Below are positions 6,953 through 14,918 of a stretch of 34,303 bases of DNA, one piece after another. Numbering within the stretch: the first letter of the stretch is position 1; the number at the start of each line of letters is the position of its first letter. The position numbers and the translations under genes were made by a program. Under the pieces are notes generated by a model. It saw only the letters and a program-made list of their open reading frames with translations, did no database searches and was not told the DNA's origin. The DNA is from Polyangiaceae bacterium. GTDB lineage: Bacteria > Myxococcota_A > Polyangia > Polyangiales > Polyangiaceae. The stretch covers positions 1 to 34,303 of the forward strand of contig JADLAB010000364.1 in assembly GCA_020848455.1 (NCBI GenBank), given 5' to 3'.

Positions 6953-7585
6953 CTACGGCCGAGCCGAGCCGGCGGCGGGCGGCGCACCGCTCGGCTGCTG
7001 CGACGCGTGAGGCAACGCCTCGAGCGCCGGCGAGCCGCGTACCAGCGAGTCGATGCGGATGGGGCAGCGCCGCGCCGAGAAAGTGCCCTCGACGCAGCTG
7101 CCCGTCGCGTCGCCGAAGCAGACCGAGAGCCGCCCGTCGGTTCCGTTCATGGCGACGAGCGCGGCCGCGTGTCCATTGCCCGACCAGTTGCCGTTCTGGA
7201 AGACCTCGTAGTGCGCCTCCCAGGGCGAGTCGTCGCCGGGCGCGAACCGCACCGTCTCGCTCTCGGGCGCGTGGGCGCCCGTGCGACGGAGCCAGACCGT
7301 GGTCGCCCGCAGCGGACCGAGGTCGCCGCAGTGGTCGGTGCTCGCGCCGGCCGAGAGCACGATGTCCGTCTTCTCGTGCTCCGGTCGCTCGTCGACGTAG
7401 ACGCGCGCCTCGGCGATGGCGAAGGGCTGACCGCCGAGCGTACCGGTCACGGGTACGTCGCGGATGGCCTCCACCGCGGCGGCGACCGGCTTCGGCTCGT
7501 ACGACTGCGGGGGTGGCTCGGCGCTGCAGGCGGCGAGCGAGAGGGGCGCGAAGAGGACGACGGTGCGAATCGAGACGTGGGTCAC
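6953..7585 (-). CDS. Putative lipoprotein, function unknown
   Basis: This protein has 210 residues if translation starts at GTG 7585, which places a good signal right at the N-terminus: VTHVSIRTVVLFAPLSLAAC, with lipobox LAAC. An upstream in-frame ATG at 7642 would add 19 polar residues before the signal and is less likely. The mature part is a single soluble domain with mixed beta-strand character ('PVTGTLGGQPFAIAEARVYVDERPE', 'TTVWLRRTGAHAPESETVRFAPGDDSPWEAHYEVF'). It contains Cys residues in 'DHCGDLG', 'SVCFGDATGSCVEGTF' and 'RRCPIRI' that may form disulfides. The C-terminus is Pro/Ala-rich. I do not recognise the family; it resembles lineage-specific myxobacterial lipoproteins. It is divergent from the basic protein at 7708. 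Confidence 0.65.
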   Translation of the reverse strand: MTHVSIRTVVLFAPLSLAACSAEPPPQSYEPKPVAAAVEAIRDVPVTGTLGGQPFAIAEARVYVDERPEHEKTDIVLSAGASTDHCGDLGPLRATTVWLRRTGAHAPESETVRFAPGDDSPWEAHYEVFQNGNWSGNGHAAALVAMNGTDGRLSVCFGDATGSCVEGTFSARRCPIRIDSLVRGSPALEALPHASQQPSGAPPAAGSARP

Positions 7586-7707
7586 GCCCGCGCCGCTGCA
7601 AGCATCGTGCCGCCAGAGGCCCCGGGATGCGCGGGAGGTCACGCGCTCGCGCTAGCGGTGCACGATGAACCGCGCCATGATGCGACTCCCCCAACCGAGG
7701 AGGACCC

Positions 7708-8064
7708 ATGGCGACGAAGGCCGAGAGGTTCCGTGCCGCAGAAGAGCGCACCAAGGCGAAGAAGCCCAAGAGCGCCCCGCGGCCCCGCCGCGACGAGCCG
7801 GTCGACACGTCCGAGCCAGGCGTGACCGCCACCGACCGCAAGGCCGGGGCAGAGTCGACCGCCGCTCGCAACCGCAAGGCGCGGGCCGGCAGGCGCGGGG
7901 GCGTCAAGCTCGAGGACAGCAAGAACGGCAAACCGTCGCGTAAATCGACCCGGGGCAGCGCGGACCGCACGAAGGCGACGAGCAACCTGCAGCGCCGCCA
8001 CACGCGCGCCATCACTTCGCCCGACTCGCAGGCCCGGCGCGCGAAGGCCGCCCGCCGCCCCTGA
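7708..8064 (+). CDS. Small highly basic, probably disordered protein
   Basis: This product of 118 residues is extremely rich in Lys, Arg, Ala and Ser and almost devoid of large hydrophobic residues (MATKAERFRAAEERTKAKKP at the start, ending in RRAKAARRP). It has no signal peptide, so it is cytoplasmic. Such a composition suits a disordered nucleic-acid-binding or ribosome-associated protein, but no known histone-like repeat is present and I assign no function. The start is well supported: an AGGAGG ribosome-binding site lies 5 nt upstream of ATG 7708. It reads divergently from the lipoprotein at 7585 and stands 61 bp before the methyltransferase, with a TTGACT hexamer but no good -10 in that gap. 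Confidence 0.7.
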   Translation: MATKAERFRAAEERTKAKKPKSAPRPRRDEPVDTSEPGVTATDRKAGAESTAARNRKARAGRRGGVKLEDSKNGKPSRKSTRGSADRTKATSNLQRRHTRAITSPDSQARRAKAARRP

Positions 8065-8125
8065 GGCGGACGGGACCGGACGCGGGGCGCTTGACTCGGC
8101 GCGCCCCCCTTTCGAGGCTTGGGGC

Positions 8126-8764
8126 ATGAAGCTCTTCGTGCCCCCCGAGATCGACGCCTACGTCGAGGCGCACACGCGCGCCCGGCCGCCGCTCTTCGAG
8201 GAGCTGCGCGCGCGCACCTACGCCGAGGTCCCGAGCCCGCAGATGCAGGTCGGCCGCGTCGAGGGCACGCTCCTCAAGCTCCTCTGCGCGCTCGTGGGTG
8301 CGCGGCGCGTGCTCGAGATCGGCACCTTCACGGGCTACTCGGCCCTGTGCATGGCCGAGGCGCTGCCGGACGACGGCGAGGTCGTGACCTGCGACCTCGA
8401 CCCGACGTCCACGACGCTGGCGCAGTCGTTCTTCGACCGCAGCGAGCACGGGCGCAAGATCCGCCTCGTGCTCGGCGACGCCCGCACCACCTTGCGCGCG
8501 CTCGACGACCGCCCCTTCGACCTCGCGTTCCTCGACGCGGACAAGACGGGCTACCCCGAGTACTACGAGCTCGTGCTGCCGCGCCTGCGTCAGGGCGGCC
8601 TGCTCGTCGCCGACAACGTGCTCTGGAGCGGCGAGGTGTTGGCCCCCGAGACCGACGACGCGCGCGCGCTCGTCCGCTTCAACGCTCGCGTCCAGGTCGA
8701 CGAGCGCGTCGAGAACGTGATGTTGCCGGTGCGCGACGGCATCATGCTGGCGCGCAAGCGCTAG
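8126..8764 (+). CDS. SAM-dependent O-methyltransferase (caffeoyl-CoA OMT-like)
   Basis: This 212-residue protein has the full Methyltransf_3 pattern. The SAM-binding motif I is E64-IGTFTG-YS, the acidic end of beta-2 is 'VVTCDLDP' near residues 87-93, the metal- and catalysis-linked segment is 'LDADK' at 136-140, and 'VADNVLWSGEV' at 161-171 follows. These place it with bacterial class I O-methyltransferases related to catechol and caffeoyl-CoA OMTs, which transfer a methyl group from SAM to a hydroxyl on a small molecule in a divalent-metal-dependent way. Length is normal for the family and there is no signal peptide, so it is cytoplasmic. The acceptor cannot be deduced. It lies 31 bp before coaX on the same strand and may be co-transcribed with it. 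Confidence 0.88.
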   Translation: MKLFVPPEIDAYVEAHTRARPPLFEELRARTYAEVPSPQMQVGRVEGTLLKLLCALVGARRVLEIGTFTGYSALCMAEALPDDGEVVTCDLDPTSTTLAQSFFDRSEHGRKIRLVLGDARTTLRALDDRPFDLAFLDADKTGYPEYYELVLPRLRQGGLLVADNVLWSGEVLAPETDDARALVRFNARVQVDERVENVMLPVRDGIMLARKR

Positions 8765-8795
8765 CGACAGCCGAGCGCAAGGAGCGGACCCGAGC

Positions 8796-9581
8796 GTGCT
8801 ACTCGCCATCGACACCGGCAACACCAACACGAGCTTCGGCGTGTTCGAGGGAGCGGAGCTCGTGCACCACGTGCGCGCCGAGAGTGCGCGCAACCGCACG
8901 CCCGACGAGTACGCCGTGCTCGTGCGCCAGATGCTGGCCCTGCGCGGCGTCGAGGCGAGCTCCATCGACGCGGCGATCATCGCGAGCGTGGTGCCCACGC
9001 TCACGCCCACCATGGTGGAGCTCGTCAGGCGCGGCTTCGGCACCACGCCCCTCGTGGTCGGCCCCGGCATCAAGACCGGCATCAGCATCCTCTACGAGGA
9101 CCCGCGCGCCGTCGGCGCGGACCGCATCGTCAACGCGGTGGCGGCCCACGCCTGGGTGGGCGAGCCGGACAAGGGCGTCATCGTGGTGGACTTCGGGACG
9201 GCGACCACCTTCGACTGCGTGACGCCGAACGGCGACTACCTCGGCGGCGTCATCGCCCCCGGGATCAAGATCAGCGCCGAGGCGCTGTTCGCCCGCGCGG
9301 CGCGCCTGCACCCGGTCGACGTGCAGCGCCCCGAGCGCGTCGTCGGGCGCAACCCGGTGCAGTCGATGCAGTCGGGCATCGTGTTCGGATATGCCGGCCT
9401 CGTCGACGGGCTGTGCGACCGCCTGCGCGACGAGCTCGACTACCCGTGCCGCGTCGTGGCGACCGGCGGACTCGCGCGGCTCATCGCGCCGGAGACGCGC
9501 GCGATCGAGGCCGTGGACGACAACCTGACGCTCACCGGGCTGCGCATCATCCACGAGCGCAACCAGCGTGTCCGCGGCTGA
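8796..9581 (+). CDS. coaX: Type III pantothenate kinase
   Basis: This 261-residue cytoplasmic enzyme phosphorylates pantothenate, the first committed step of coenzyme A synthesis. It belongs to the ASKHA kinase fold and carries the CoaX signatures: phosphate-1 motif D6-TGNTNT near the N-terminus, the pantothenate/catalytic segment 'VGADRIVNA' with D109, and the phosphate-2 motif 'VDFGTATTFD' at 131-140. Length is typical. The start is GTG 8796; the residues after it (LLAIDTGNTNT) fit the usual CoaX N-terminus exactly. CoaX enzymes are insensitive to CoA feedback and replace CoaA in many Deltaproteobacteria. Its 3' end overlaps the next gene by 14 bp, so translation of the permease is probably coupled. 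Confidence 0.95.
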   Translation: MLLAIDTGNTNTSFGVFEGAELVHHVRAESARNRTPDEYAVLVRQMLALRGVEASSIDAAIIASVVPTLTPTMVELVRRGFGTTPLVVGPGIKTGISILYEDPRAVGADRIVNAVAAHAWVGEPDKGVIVVDFGTATTFDCVTPNGDYLGGVIAPGIKISAEALFARAARLHPVDVQRPERVVGRNPVQSMQSGIVFGYAGLVDGLCDRLRDELDYPCRVVATGGLARLIAPETRAIEAVDDNLTLTGLRIIHERNQRVRG

Positions 9582-10611
9582 CGCCCCCCGAGTGCGCGCC
9601 GCGCGGCGCGCCGCCGTGGCGCTCGCCTGCGCGGTGCTCGCGGCGAGCTTCGCGCTCGCCCTGCTGTTCGGCAGCGAGGACGTGTCGCTCGCCGCCGCGC
9701 TGCGCGCGCCCGGCCTCGACCGGACCATCCTCTTCGAGCTGCGCCTGCCGCGCGCGGCGCTCACGGTGCTCGCCGGGGGCGGGCTCGGCCTCGTCGGCGC
9801 GGCCTTCCAGGCCATCCTGCGCAACCCGCTCGCCGAGCCCTACGTGCTCGGGGTGTCGGGCGGGGCGGCCCTCGGCGCGACCACGGTCATCGCGCTCGGG
9901 CTCGGCACGGGCAGCGTGCTCGGCGCCGCGCTGACGCCGCTCTCCGCTCTCGCTGGCGGCCTCGGCGCGACGCTGCTCGTGTACGGCGTGGCGCGGCGCC
10001 CGGCGACCGGCCACGGCGGCGCGACCTCCGGGGCGTCCATCCTGCTCGCCGGCGTGATGGTCAACGCCATCGCGGCGGCGCTCGTCACCTTCGCCAAGAG
10101 CCTGGTCCCGCCGGCTCGCGCCCAGCAGATGCTGCGCTGGCTCACGGGCTTCATCGAGCTGCCGAACGCGCCCGCGCTCGCCGCGACGGCCCTCTACGTG
10201 CTCGCGGGCGCGCTGCTCCTGTGGCGCGACGCCGCGCGCATGAACCTGCTCGGGCTCGGCGCGGAGAGCGCCGAGCTCGTCGGCGTGGACGTACGCAGCC
10301 TCGAGCGGCGGGTCTTCGTCGCCGCCTCGGCGGTGGTGGGCGCCATCGTGTGCCTCACCGGGCTCATCGGCTTCGTCGGGCTGCTCGTGCCGCACGCGGC
10401 CCGGAGGCTCGTCGGGCCGGACCACCGCGTGCTCCTGCCCCTGTCCTTCCTGGGTGGCGGCGCGATGCTGCTCCTGTGCGATCTCGGCGCCCGCCTCGCG
10501 TTCCGCTGGCTCGGGAGCGAGCCCCCGGTCGGCGCCGTGACGGCGCTGCTCGGCGGACCGCTGTTCCTCGCGCTGCTCGCCCGCCGACCCGACCCGCACG
10601 CGACGGGTTGA
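9568..10611 (+). CDS. FecCD-family ABC transporter permease
   Basis: This 347-residue membrane protein has nine or ten hydrophobic helices and typical FecCD/BtuC phrases: 'LRLPRAALTVLAGGGLGLVGAAFQAILRNPLAEPYVLGVSGGAALGA', 'LLGLGAESAELVGVDV' and 'GLIGFVGLLVPHAARRLVGPDHR'. The last contains the loop that contacts the ATPase. Family members form the dimeric membrane channel of importers for iron-siderophore, haem or cobalamin. The start is GTG 9568, inside the 3' end of coaX. The ATPase and substrate-binding genes normally next to such a permease are absent on both sides, so its substrate cannot be inferred and partners must lie elsewhere. The short 16-kDa-type fused forms are ruled out by length. 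Confidence 0.9.
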   Translation: MSAADAPRVRAARRAAVALACAVLAASFALALLFGSEDVSLAAALRAPGLDRTILFELRLPRAALTVLAGGGLGLVGAAFQAILRNPLAEPYVLGVSGGAALGATTVIALGLGTGSVLGAALTPLSALAGGLGATLLVYGVARRPATGHGGATSGASILLAGVMVNAIAAALVTFAKSLVPPARAQQMLRWLTGFIELPNAPALAATALYVLAGALLLWRDAARMNLLGLGAESAELVGVDVRSLERRVFVAASAVVGAIVCLTGLIGFVGLLVPHAARRLVGPDHRVLLPLSFLGGGAMLLLCDLGARLAFRWLGSEPPVGAVTALLGGPLFLALLARRPDPHATG

Positions 10612-10669
10612 GCCCGCCGCGGCCGGTTTGCGCGCGCGCGGGCAGGTTGTAGTAGTGTGGGGCGTCGTC

Positions 10670-11713
10670 ATGTCGTTCCGCCTCGTCCTCGCGGCGCTCG
10701 CGCTGCCCGTCGTGCTCGCGTGGTCGGGCGCGACGGCGCACGCACAGCCGGCGCGCCCCACCGACGCACCCTCCGAGGAGGAGCTGCTCGCGGCGCGCCA
10801 GCTGTTCGAGGACGCCATCAAGCGCGAGGAGGCGGAGGACTGGGCCGGAGCGCTCGCGATCCTCGAGCGCGTCGCCCAGGTCAGGCTCAGCCCCAACGTG
10901 CGCTACCACATCGCGCTCTGCCACGAGTGGCTCGGGCGGCTCGTCGAGGCGGTGAACGGCTACGAGCTCGCCGCCCAGGAGGCGAAGAACGCCGGCAAGG
11001 AGGCCGCGAAGGTCGCGGCCAACGCGCCCAAGCGCGCCGCCGAGCTGCGCAAGCAGCTCGGGCAGATCGAGATCGTCGTGACGGGCGAGCTGCGCACCTC
11101 GCGCGTGCTGCTCGACGGCAAGAACGTGCTCCGGGCGCTGCTCGGCAGCGCCCTGCCGGTCAACCCGGGCGCGCACACCATCGAGCTCGAGACGGGCGGC
11201 AAGGTCGTCACCGAGCGCGCCGTCACGCTCGAGAAGGGCGGGCTCGAGCGCGTGGAGCTCGAGGTGCACGACCCCGAGCCACCGCCCGACCCCGTGCCCC
11301 AGCCGCAGCCCCTGCCGAAGCCGGGCACGCCCGAGCCCGACACGGGCGAGGGTGCCGGGCGCATCGCGGCGTACGTGGTCGGCAGCGTGGGGCTCGCGTC
11401 CCTCGCGACCTCGGCCATCCTCTGGGGCCTGCGCGAGAACGCGATCGCGGAGGTGCGCGCGAGCTGCGACGCCAACGACGGTCACTGCGACCCCGCGCTC
11501 CAGCCGACGGAGGACCAAGCGTACACCTTCCAGAACGTCTCGTTCGCGCTGCTCGGGGTGGGCGCCGCGAGCCTCACGACGGGGATCGTGCTCTTCTTCG
11601 CACTTCCTCCCGACGAGGAGCCGTCCGACGGCGACGAGCCTGCCCCCGCGCCGTCGCCCGAGGTCACGCTGCGCGCCGCACCCTTCGGCCTGCGGCTCGA
11701 CGGCCGCTTCTGA
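10670..11713 (+). CDS. Exported TPR protein with PEGA-like domain and membrane-spanning tail
   Basis: This 347-residue protein has a cleavable signal peptide (MSFRLVLAALALPVVLAWSGATAHA, ending AHA). A helical TPR-like region follows (about residues 34-125: 'AARQLFEDAIKREEAEDWAGALAILERVAQVRLSPNVRYHIALCHEWLGR'), then a beta-rich PEGA-like segment of about 85 residues ('IEIVVTGELRTSRVLLDGKNVL', 'LPVNPGAHTIELETGGKVVTERAVTLEKG'). Next come a Pro-rich linker (about 215-240) and two hydrophobic helices (about 248-270 and 302-322) flanking a loop with two Cys. This layout is very common in Polyangia; the role is unknown, probably in the envelope. I start at ATG 10670, since the 14 residues upstream do not fit a signal. 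TAGTAG at about 10649 might be a -10 box. It ends 6 bp from a convergent gene. Confidence 0.75.
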   Translation: MSFRLVLAALALPVVLAWSGATAHAQPARPTDAPSEEELLAARQLFEDAIKREEAEDWAGALAILERVAQVRLSPNVRYHIALCHEWLGRLVEAVNGYELAAQEAKNAGKEAAKVAANAPKRAAELRKQLGQIEIVVTGELRTSRVLLDGKNVLRALLGSALPVNPGAHTIELETGGKVVTERAVTLEKGGLERVELEVHDPEPPPDPVPQPQPLPKPGTPEPDTGEGAGRIAAYVVGSVGLASLATSAILWGLRENAIAEVRASCDANDGHCDPALQPTEDQAYTFQNVSFALLGVGAASLTTGIVLFFALPPDEEPSDGDEPAPAPSPEVTLRAAPFGLRLDGRF

Positions 11714-11719
11714 CGCGGG

Positions 11720-12484
11720 TCACAGCAAGCAGACGCCGTACTCGGTGCCGTCGAACATCACCTTCGGCGTGAGCGCGTAGCACCAGTTGATCCCGCCGCA
11801 CCCCTGACCGACGGGCGTGCACCAGGCCTCGCAGGTGGACGGAGAGCCCTGGACGCACAGGAGGCCAGCGGCGCAGTCCATCGAGTTGACGCACTCGGTC
11901 CCCACGTTGGCGTTGGCGGTCGACGCGCAGGTGAAGTCGCCGTCGGCCCCGAGCAGGCAGTTCGTGGCGCCGAAGGTCTGCACGCAGCCGCCCGTGTCGG
12001 TCGGGCCGCAGTGCGAGGTGCAGACCTCGAGACCCGGGATGTCGACGCCGCCGGAGGTCGCGGGCACGCACTGCGCGCCGGCGTCGCAATCGTTGCCGTT
12101 GTCGCACACCCGCCGGCACACGCCCGTCACGGCGACGTCGCACCACAGGCCGTCGTCGCACTCGGCGTCGTCGAGACAGTGGGCGTCCTCGGGCCGGGGG
12201 CCCTTCTCGACGCAGCCGCGCGTGCCGAGCAAGGGGTCGACGACGCTGCACTTCTCGAGCGGCGTGCACACGTCCTGGCTCGGCCCGCAACCGTTCGGGA
12301 CGCCGCCCGTACCCCCGGAGCCGCCGGCCGAGCTGCCGCCCGTGCCACCGGCGCCACCGAGACTCGAGGTCGTGGTGGTCGTGGTCGTCGGGCTGCGATA
12401 CTCGAAGGTCGGGAACTCGCACGCGCCGAGCGTGACGCCTACGCCGCCCACGAGCGCGAGGCCAAGCCAGACGAAGCGCCCCAT
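11720..12484 (-). CDS. Cys-rich surface lipoprotein with Gly/Ser/Thr linker
   Basis: This 254-residue protein starts at ATG 12484 with a lipoprotein signal (MGRFVWLGLALVGGVGVTLGAC, C22). A low-complexity linker follows: a run of Thr (SPTTTTTTTSS), then Gly/Ser repeats up to about residue 62. The mature domain has roughly 25 cysteines, arranged in short disulfide-rich modules such as 'CLDDAECDDGLWCD', 'CDNGNDCDAGAQCVP' and 'CVNSMDCAAGLLCVQGSPSTCEAWCTP'. These resemble the Cys-rich (Dickkopf/EB-like) repeats that are abundant in myxobacterial outer-surface proteins. No catalytic function is suggested; adhesion or sensing is only a guess. The upstream open frame to 12844 overlaps the Nudix gene and is spurious. 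It lies 47 bp downstream of the Nudix gene on the same strand. Confidence 0.8.
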   Translation of the reverse strand: MGRFVWLGLALVGGVGVTLGACEFPTFEYRSPTTTTTTTSSLGGAGGTGGSSAGGSGGTGGVPNGCGPSQDVCTPLEKCSVVDPLLGTRGCVEKGPRPEDAHCLDDAECDDGLWCDVAVTGVCRRVCDNGNDCDAGAQCVPATSGGVDIPGLEVCTSHCGPTDTGGCVQTFGATNCLLGADGDFTCASTANANVGTECVNSMDCAAGLLCVQGSPSTCEAWCTPVGQGCGGINWCYALTPKVMFDGTEYGVCLL

Positions 12485-12531
12485 GGGCTTCAAACTACAG
12501 GATCTCGGGGCGCTTGCCCACTCGGCCCGCC

Positions 12532-12987
12532 TCAAGGGTGCGGCAGCTCGGCGAGCCCGAGCAGCGCGGTCATGCTCGACTCGTCGGCAGGCGTGAACGG
12601 GTAGGCGTCGAAGTCGGCGCTCTGCACCCAGCGGAACGCGTGCACGGCGCGCGCCTCCGGATCGCCACCGACGATGCGGCAGTCGTAGAGGTAGAGATCG
12701 ACGACGTAGTGGTCGTAGCGGTGGTTCACGAACGAGATGAGCTGGCCGACGGCCACCTCGACCCCGAGCCGGTAGTGGATCTCGCGCGCCAGCGCCCGCG
12801 CGTCGCTCTCGCCCTCCTCGACGCGGCCGCCCGGAAACTCCCACAAGAGCGGCAGGGCCGCGGCGGGACGCCGCTGCGTGATGAGGTACTCGATGCCGGG
12901 CCCCGCGCCGCGGCCCGGGCCCGGCGACGCGGTCGCCTCGCGGGCGATGACCGCGGCCACGACGCGGATGGTCGGCAGGTTCTTCAT
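12532..12987 (-). CDS. Nudix-fold protein (MutT-like) with a degenerate Nudix box
   Basis: This 151-residue cytoplasmic protein has the Nudix fold: 'IRVVAAVIARE' as first strand, 'EYLITQRRPAAALPLLWEFPGGRVEEGE', and later 'RYDHYVVDLYLYDCRI' and 'AFRWVQSADF', as in MutT-type 8-oxo-dGTP hydrolases. The Nudix box G54-x5-E60-x7-R68-E69-I-H-Y72-R73-L-G75-V is intact except that the two metal-binding glutamates of REUXEEXGU are replaced by Tyr72 and Arg73. I read this directly in the DNA (CAC TAC CGG on the coding strand). The enzyme may be inactive, use other ligands, or have a binding role. The start at ATG 12987 is the first residue before a typical N-terminus. It sits 43 bp downstream of the FHA gene. 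Confidence 0.85.
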   Translation of the reverse strand: MKNLPTIRVVAAVIAREATASPGPGRGAGPGIEYLITQRRPAAALPLLWEFPGGRVEEGESDARALAREIHYRLGVEVAVGQLISFVNHRYDHYVVDLYLYDCRIVGGDPEARAVHAFRWVQSADFDAYPFTPADESSMTALLGLAELPHP

Positions 12988-13030
12988 GGCACTCCGGCCG
13001 GCAGCGTGCGGAGCTCGCCCGCGCCCTGCC

Positions 13031-14005
13031 TCACAAAGAGACGCGGAACAGCTGCTGCCCCATGAGCAGGATGTCGCCGTTCGCGAGCTGCTCCTCGCCG
13101 ATGAGCCGGATGAAGCTGCCGTTCGAGCTGCCGAGGTCGGTCACGTAGAGCTGGCCGTCCTCGTAGCTCAGCCGGCAGTGGAGCCCCGACACGTAGCCGT
13201 CCTCCGAGAACAGCACGTCGCCGCGCTCGCGCCCGAGGTTGATCCCGGTCTCCGGGATCGGGAACGTCGGGCCGGTGGTGTTGCGGCCGAGCACGAGGGC
13301 GATGCGCCCGACGTAGCCGTCGACCGGCGAGCCCATCGCCTCGACGCCGTCCGGGTCGGTGCCCTGGCTCTCGAGCAGCTCGAAGCGGATGAGCTCCTGC
13401 CCGATGCGGAAGATCTGGCTGGGCGCGACGGGGTAGCGCTGGTCGGGGGTGAGCTTGCGGAACACGCCGTTGAGCGAGCCCTCGTCGCGCACGAACACGG
13501 CCCCGGCGCGCACCGTGAACGTCGCGTGGCGCGGCGACAGGAACGTGTCGGCGGCGAAGATGTCCCCGGTCTCGCGGCCGATGGTCGCGCCGCCCCGCGG
13601 CAGCGTGTACGCGCCGGACTCGGTGCCGTCGGGGTTGAGCGCCGTGAGCGTCACGCCGCCGGCGGCCTCCTTGGCCGCCGGGGTTCCGCCCCCGCGCGTC
13701 GTGCGGGCGAGCTTGAAACCGCAGGACGCGCAGAAGCGGTTGGCCGGCGGGTTGTCGTGACCGCACTGCGGGCACACGCCCGCGGTCTCGACGGCGGCGG
13801 CGGCCGCGGGGGCACGCCCCTGGTCCCAGCCCGTGCCGAGCGAGGTCGTCTCGTCCTCGATGATCGGCGTGGGCTGTGCCCGCGGCGCCGGCGCGGTCAG
13901 GTCGCTCGCGGCCGGCGGCACGTCACGCGGGAGCTCGGCGCCGCAGCCGAGACAGAACTTGTAGTGGTCCTGGTTCTGCTTGGAGCAACTCGGACAGGTG
14001 ATCAC
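13031..14005 (-). CDS. Double-FHA protein with two zinc ribbons
   Basis: This 324-residue cytoplasmic protein has two zinc-ribbon motifs (C4-C7-C18-C21 and C78-C81-C92-C95) separated by a Pro/Ala linker, then two forkhead-associated domains. FHA1 (about residues 118-210) shows G143-R144, S157-PRH and N179-G180. FHA2 (about 234-324) shows G258-R259-E260, H276 and the 'DLGSSNGSF' loop at 290-298. FHA domains bind phosphothreonine peptides made by Ser/Thr kinases, so this is a likely reader of Hanks-type kinase signals; FHA1 is less canonical in the SxxH region. Such zinc-ribbon/FHA proteins are frequent in myxobacteria. A minus-strand promoter candidate lies about 85 bp upstream. No kinase is adjacent; the nearest is at 22543-24168. 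Confidence 0.85.
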   Translation of the reverse strand: MITCPSCSKQNQDHYKFCLGCGAELPRDVPPAASDLTAPAPRAQPTPIIEDETTSLGTGWDQGRAPAAAAAVETAGVCPQCGHDNPPANRFCASCGFKLARTTRGGGTPAAKEAAGGVTLTALNPDGTESGAYTLPRGGATIGRETGDIFAADTFLSPRHATFTVRAGAVFVRDEGSLNGVFRKLTPDQRYPVAPSQIFRIGQELIRFELLESQGTDPDGVEAMGSPVDGYVGRIALVLGRNTTGPTFPIPETGINLGRERGDVLFSEDGYVSGLHCRLSYEDGQLYVTDLGSSNGSFIRLIGEEQLANGDILLMGQQLFRVSL

Positions 14006-14091
14006 GTTATCTCCGTCGCGGAAGGGCGCGGCGTACGCCGTGCAGGCCGTGCAGCCACGCGTGCCCCACAGGCAGGCTGGGGCCGGCGGCT

Positions 14092-14121
14092 ATCGTAGTA
14101 AGGGTGGGGGCGTCGCAGCAA
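14092..14121 (-). promoter_or_regulatory. Candidate sigma-70-type promoter of the FHA gene
   Basis: On the minus strand TTGCTG (14121-14116) and TACGAT (14097-14092) are separated by 18 bp, close to a vegetative -35/-10 pair. A transcript would start near 14085 and read into the FHA gene at 14005. Confidence 0.35.
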
Positions 14122-14171
14122 CAAGGTCGCCGCGAAATCGGAGACCGCCCCGCAGGGCCTGCTCCGGGACC

Positions 14172-14759
14172 TCAGCGCGCCAGCACCGCCAGGGCGTCGC
14201 GCACGAGCTCGCCGAGCGGCCGGTCGCAGTCGCCCAGGCTCGCCACGGCCCGCTCGGCCTCCGCCGGCCGGAACCCCATGCGGACGAGCGCCTCGAGGAG
14301 CACGGTCGCCTGTCCGGCCGGCCTGCGCAGCGCCACCGGCGTCGGGCCAGTGGGCAGCGTGAGCTTGTCCTTCAGCTCGAGGACGAGGCGCTCGGCGGTC
14401 TTGCGCCCGACCCCGGGCACCTTCGCGAGCCGCGCCACGTCGCCCGCCCCGACCGCCGCGGCGAGCTCGGCGACACCGAGCGCCCCGAGCGCCGCCAGCG
14501 CGAGCTTGGGGCCGACCTTCACGACCGAGTTCAGGGCCCGGAACGCCTGGCGCTCGGCCAAGGTCGCGAAACCGTAGAGCACGAACGCGTCCTCCCGCAC
14601 GTGGGTGTGGACCCACACCGTCGCCTGGCCGTCCGTGTCCGCCGTGAGGCGGCCCAGCGTGCCGAGCGGCGCCGAGACCTCGTAGCCCACGCCCCCCACG
14701 TCGACGAGGAGCGTGCCGTCGCCGCTGTCGCTGACCTGTCCGCGGAGGAGTCCTATCAC
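14172..14759 (-). CDS. ruvA: Holliday junction DNA helicase subunit RuvA
   Basis: This 195-residue protein binds Holliday junctions as a tetramer and loads the RuvB motor for branch migration. It starts with GTG 14759 to give VIGLLRGQVSDSGDGTLLVDVGGVGYEV, the usual OB-fold N-terminus. The helix-hairpin-helix pair follows in the middle ('LGALGVAELAAAVGAGDVARLAKVPGVGRKTAERLVLELKDKL'), then a variable linker, then the RuvB-binding C-terminal helices ('ALVRMGFRPAEAERAVASLGD'). Length is close to the E. coli protein. The frame remains open upstream to 14909, but that extension is Arg-rich and unlike RuvA. Neither ruvB nor ruvC is next to it, so the usual ruv operon is split here. Confidence 0.95.
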   Translation of the reverse strand: MIGLLRGQVSDSGDGTLLVDVGGVGYEVSAPLGTLGRLTADTDGQATVWVHTHVREDAFVLYGFATLAERQAFRALNSVVKVGPKLALAALGALGVAELAAAVGAGDVARLAKVPGVGRKTAERLVLELKDKLTLPTGPTPVALRRPAGQATVLLEALVRMGFRPAEAERAVASLGDCDRPLGELVRDALAVLAR

Positions 14760-14918
14760 CCGTACGCCCCGAGCTCGGTCCCTCGAATAGCGCAGCGGGG
14801 CGGCGGCAGCGACCGGGAAGCGCAGCGCCGCGCCCTTCGGGTCGGGCTGACCGGGCGTCCGGACCCGACCGCCGCGATGTTGGCCGCGGCGAGGTGCCGC
14901 ACGTACCATGGCCGGGCC

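Noticed and set aside
8092-8125. TTGACT hexamer before the O-methyltransferase gene as a -35 box
   Set aside because: No -10-like hexamer lies 16-18 bp downstream (GAGGCT at that place), so I did not list a promoter.
14760-14909. N-terminal extension of RuvA to an upstream ATG
   Set aside because: The extra 50 residues are Arg/Pro-rich and unlike RuvA, whereas GTG 14759 gives the standard N-terminus.
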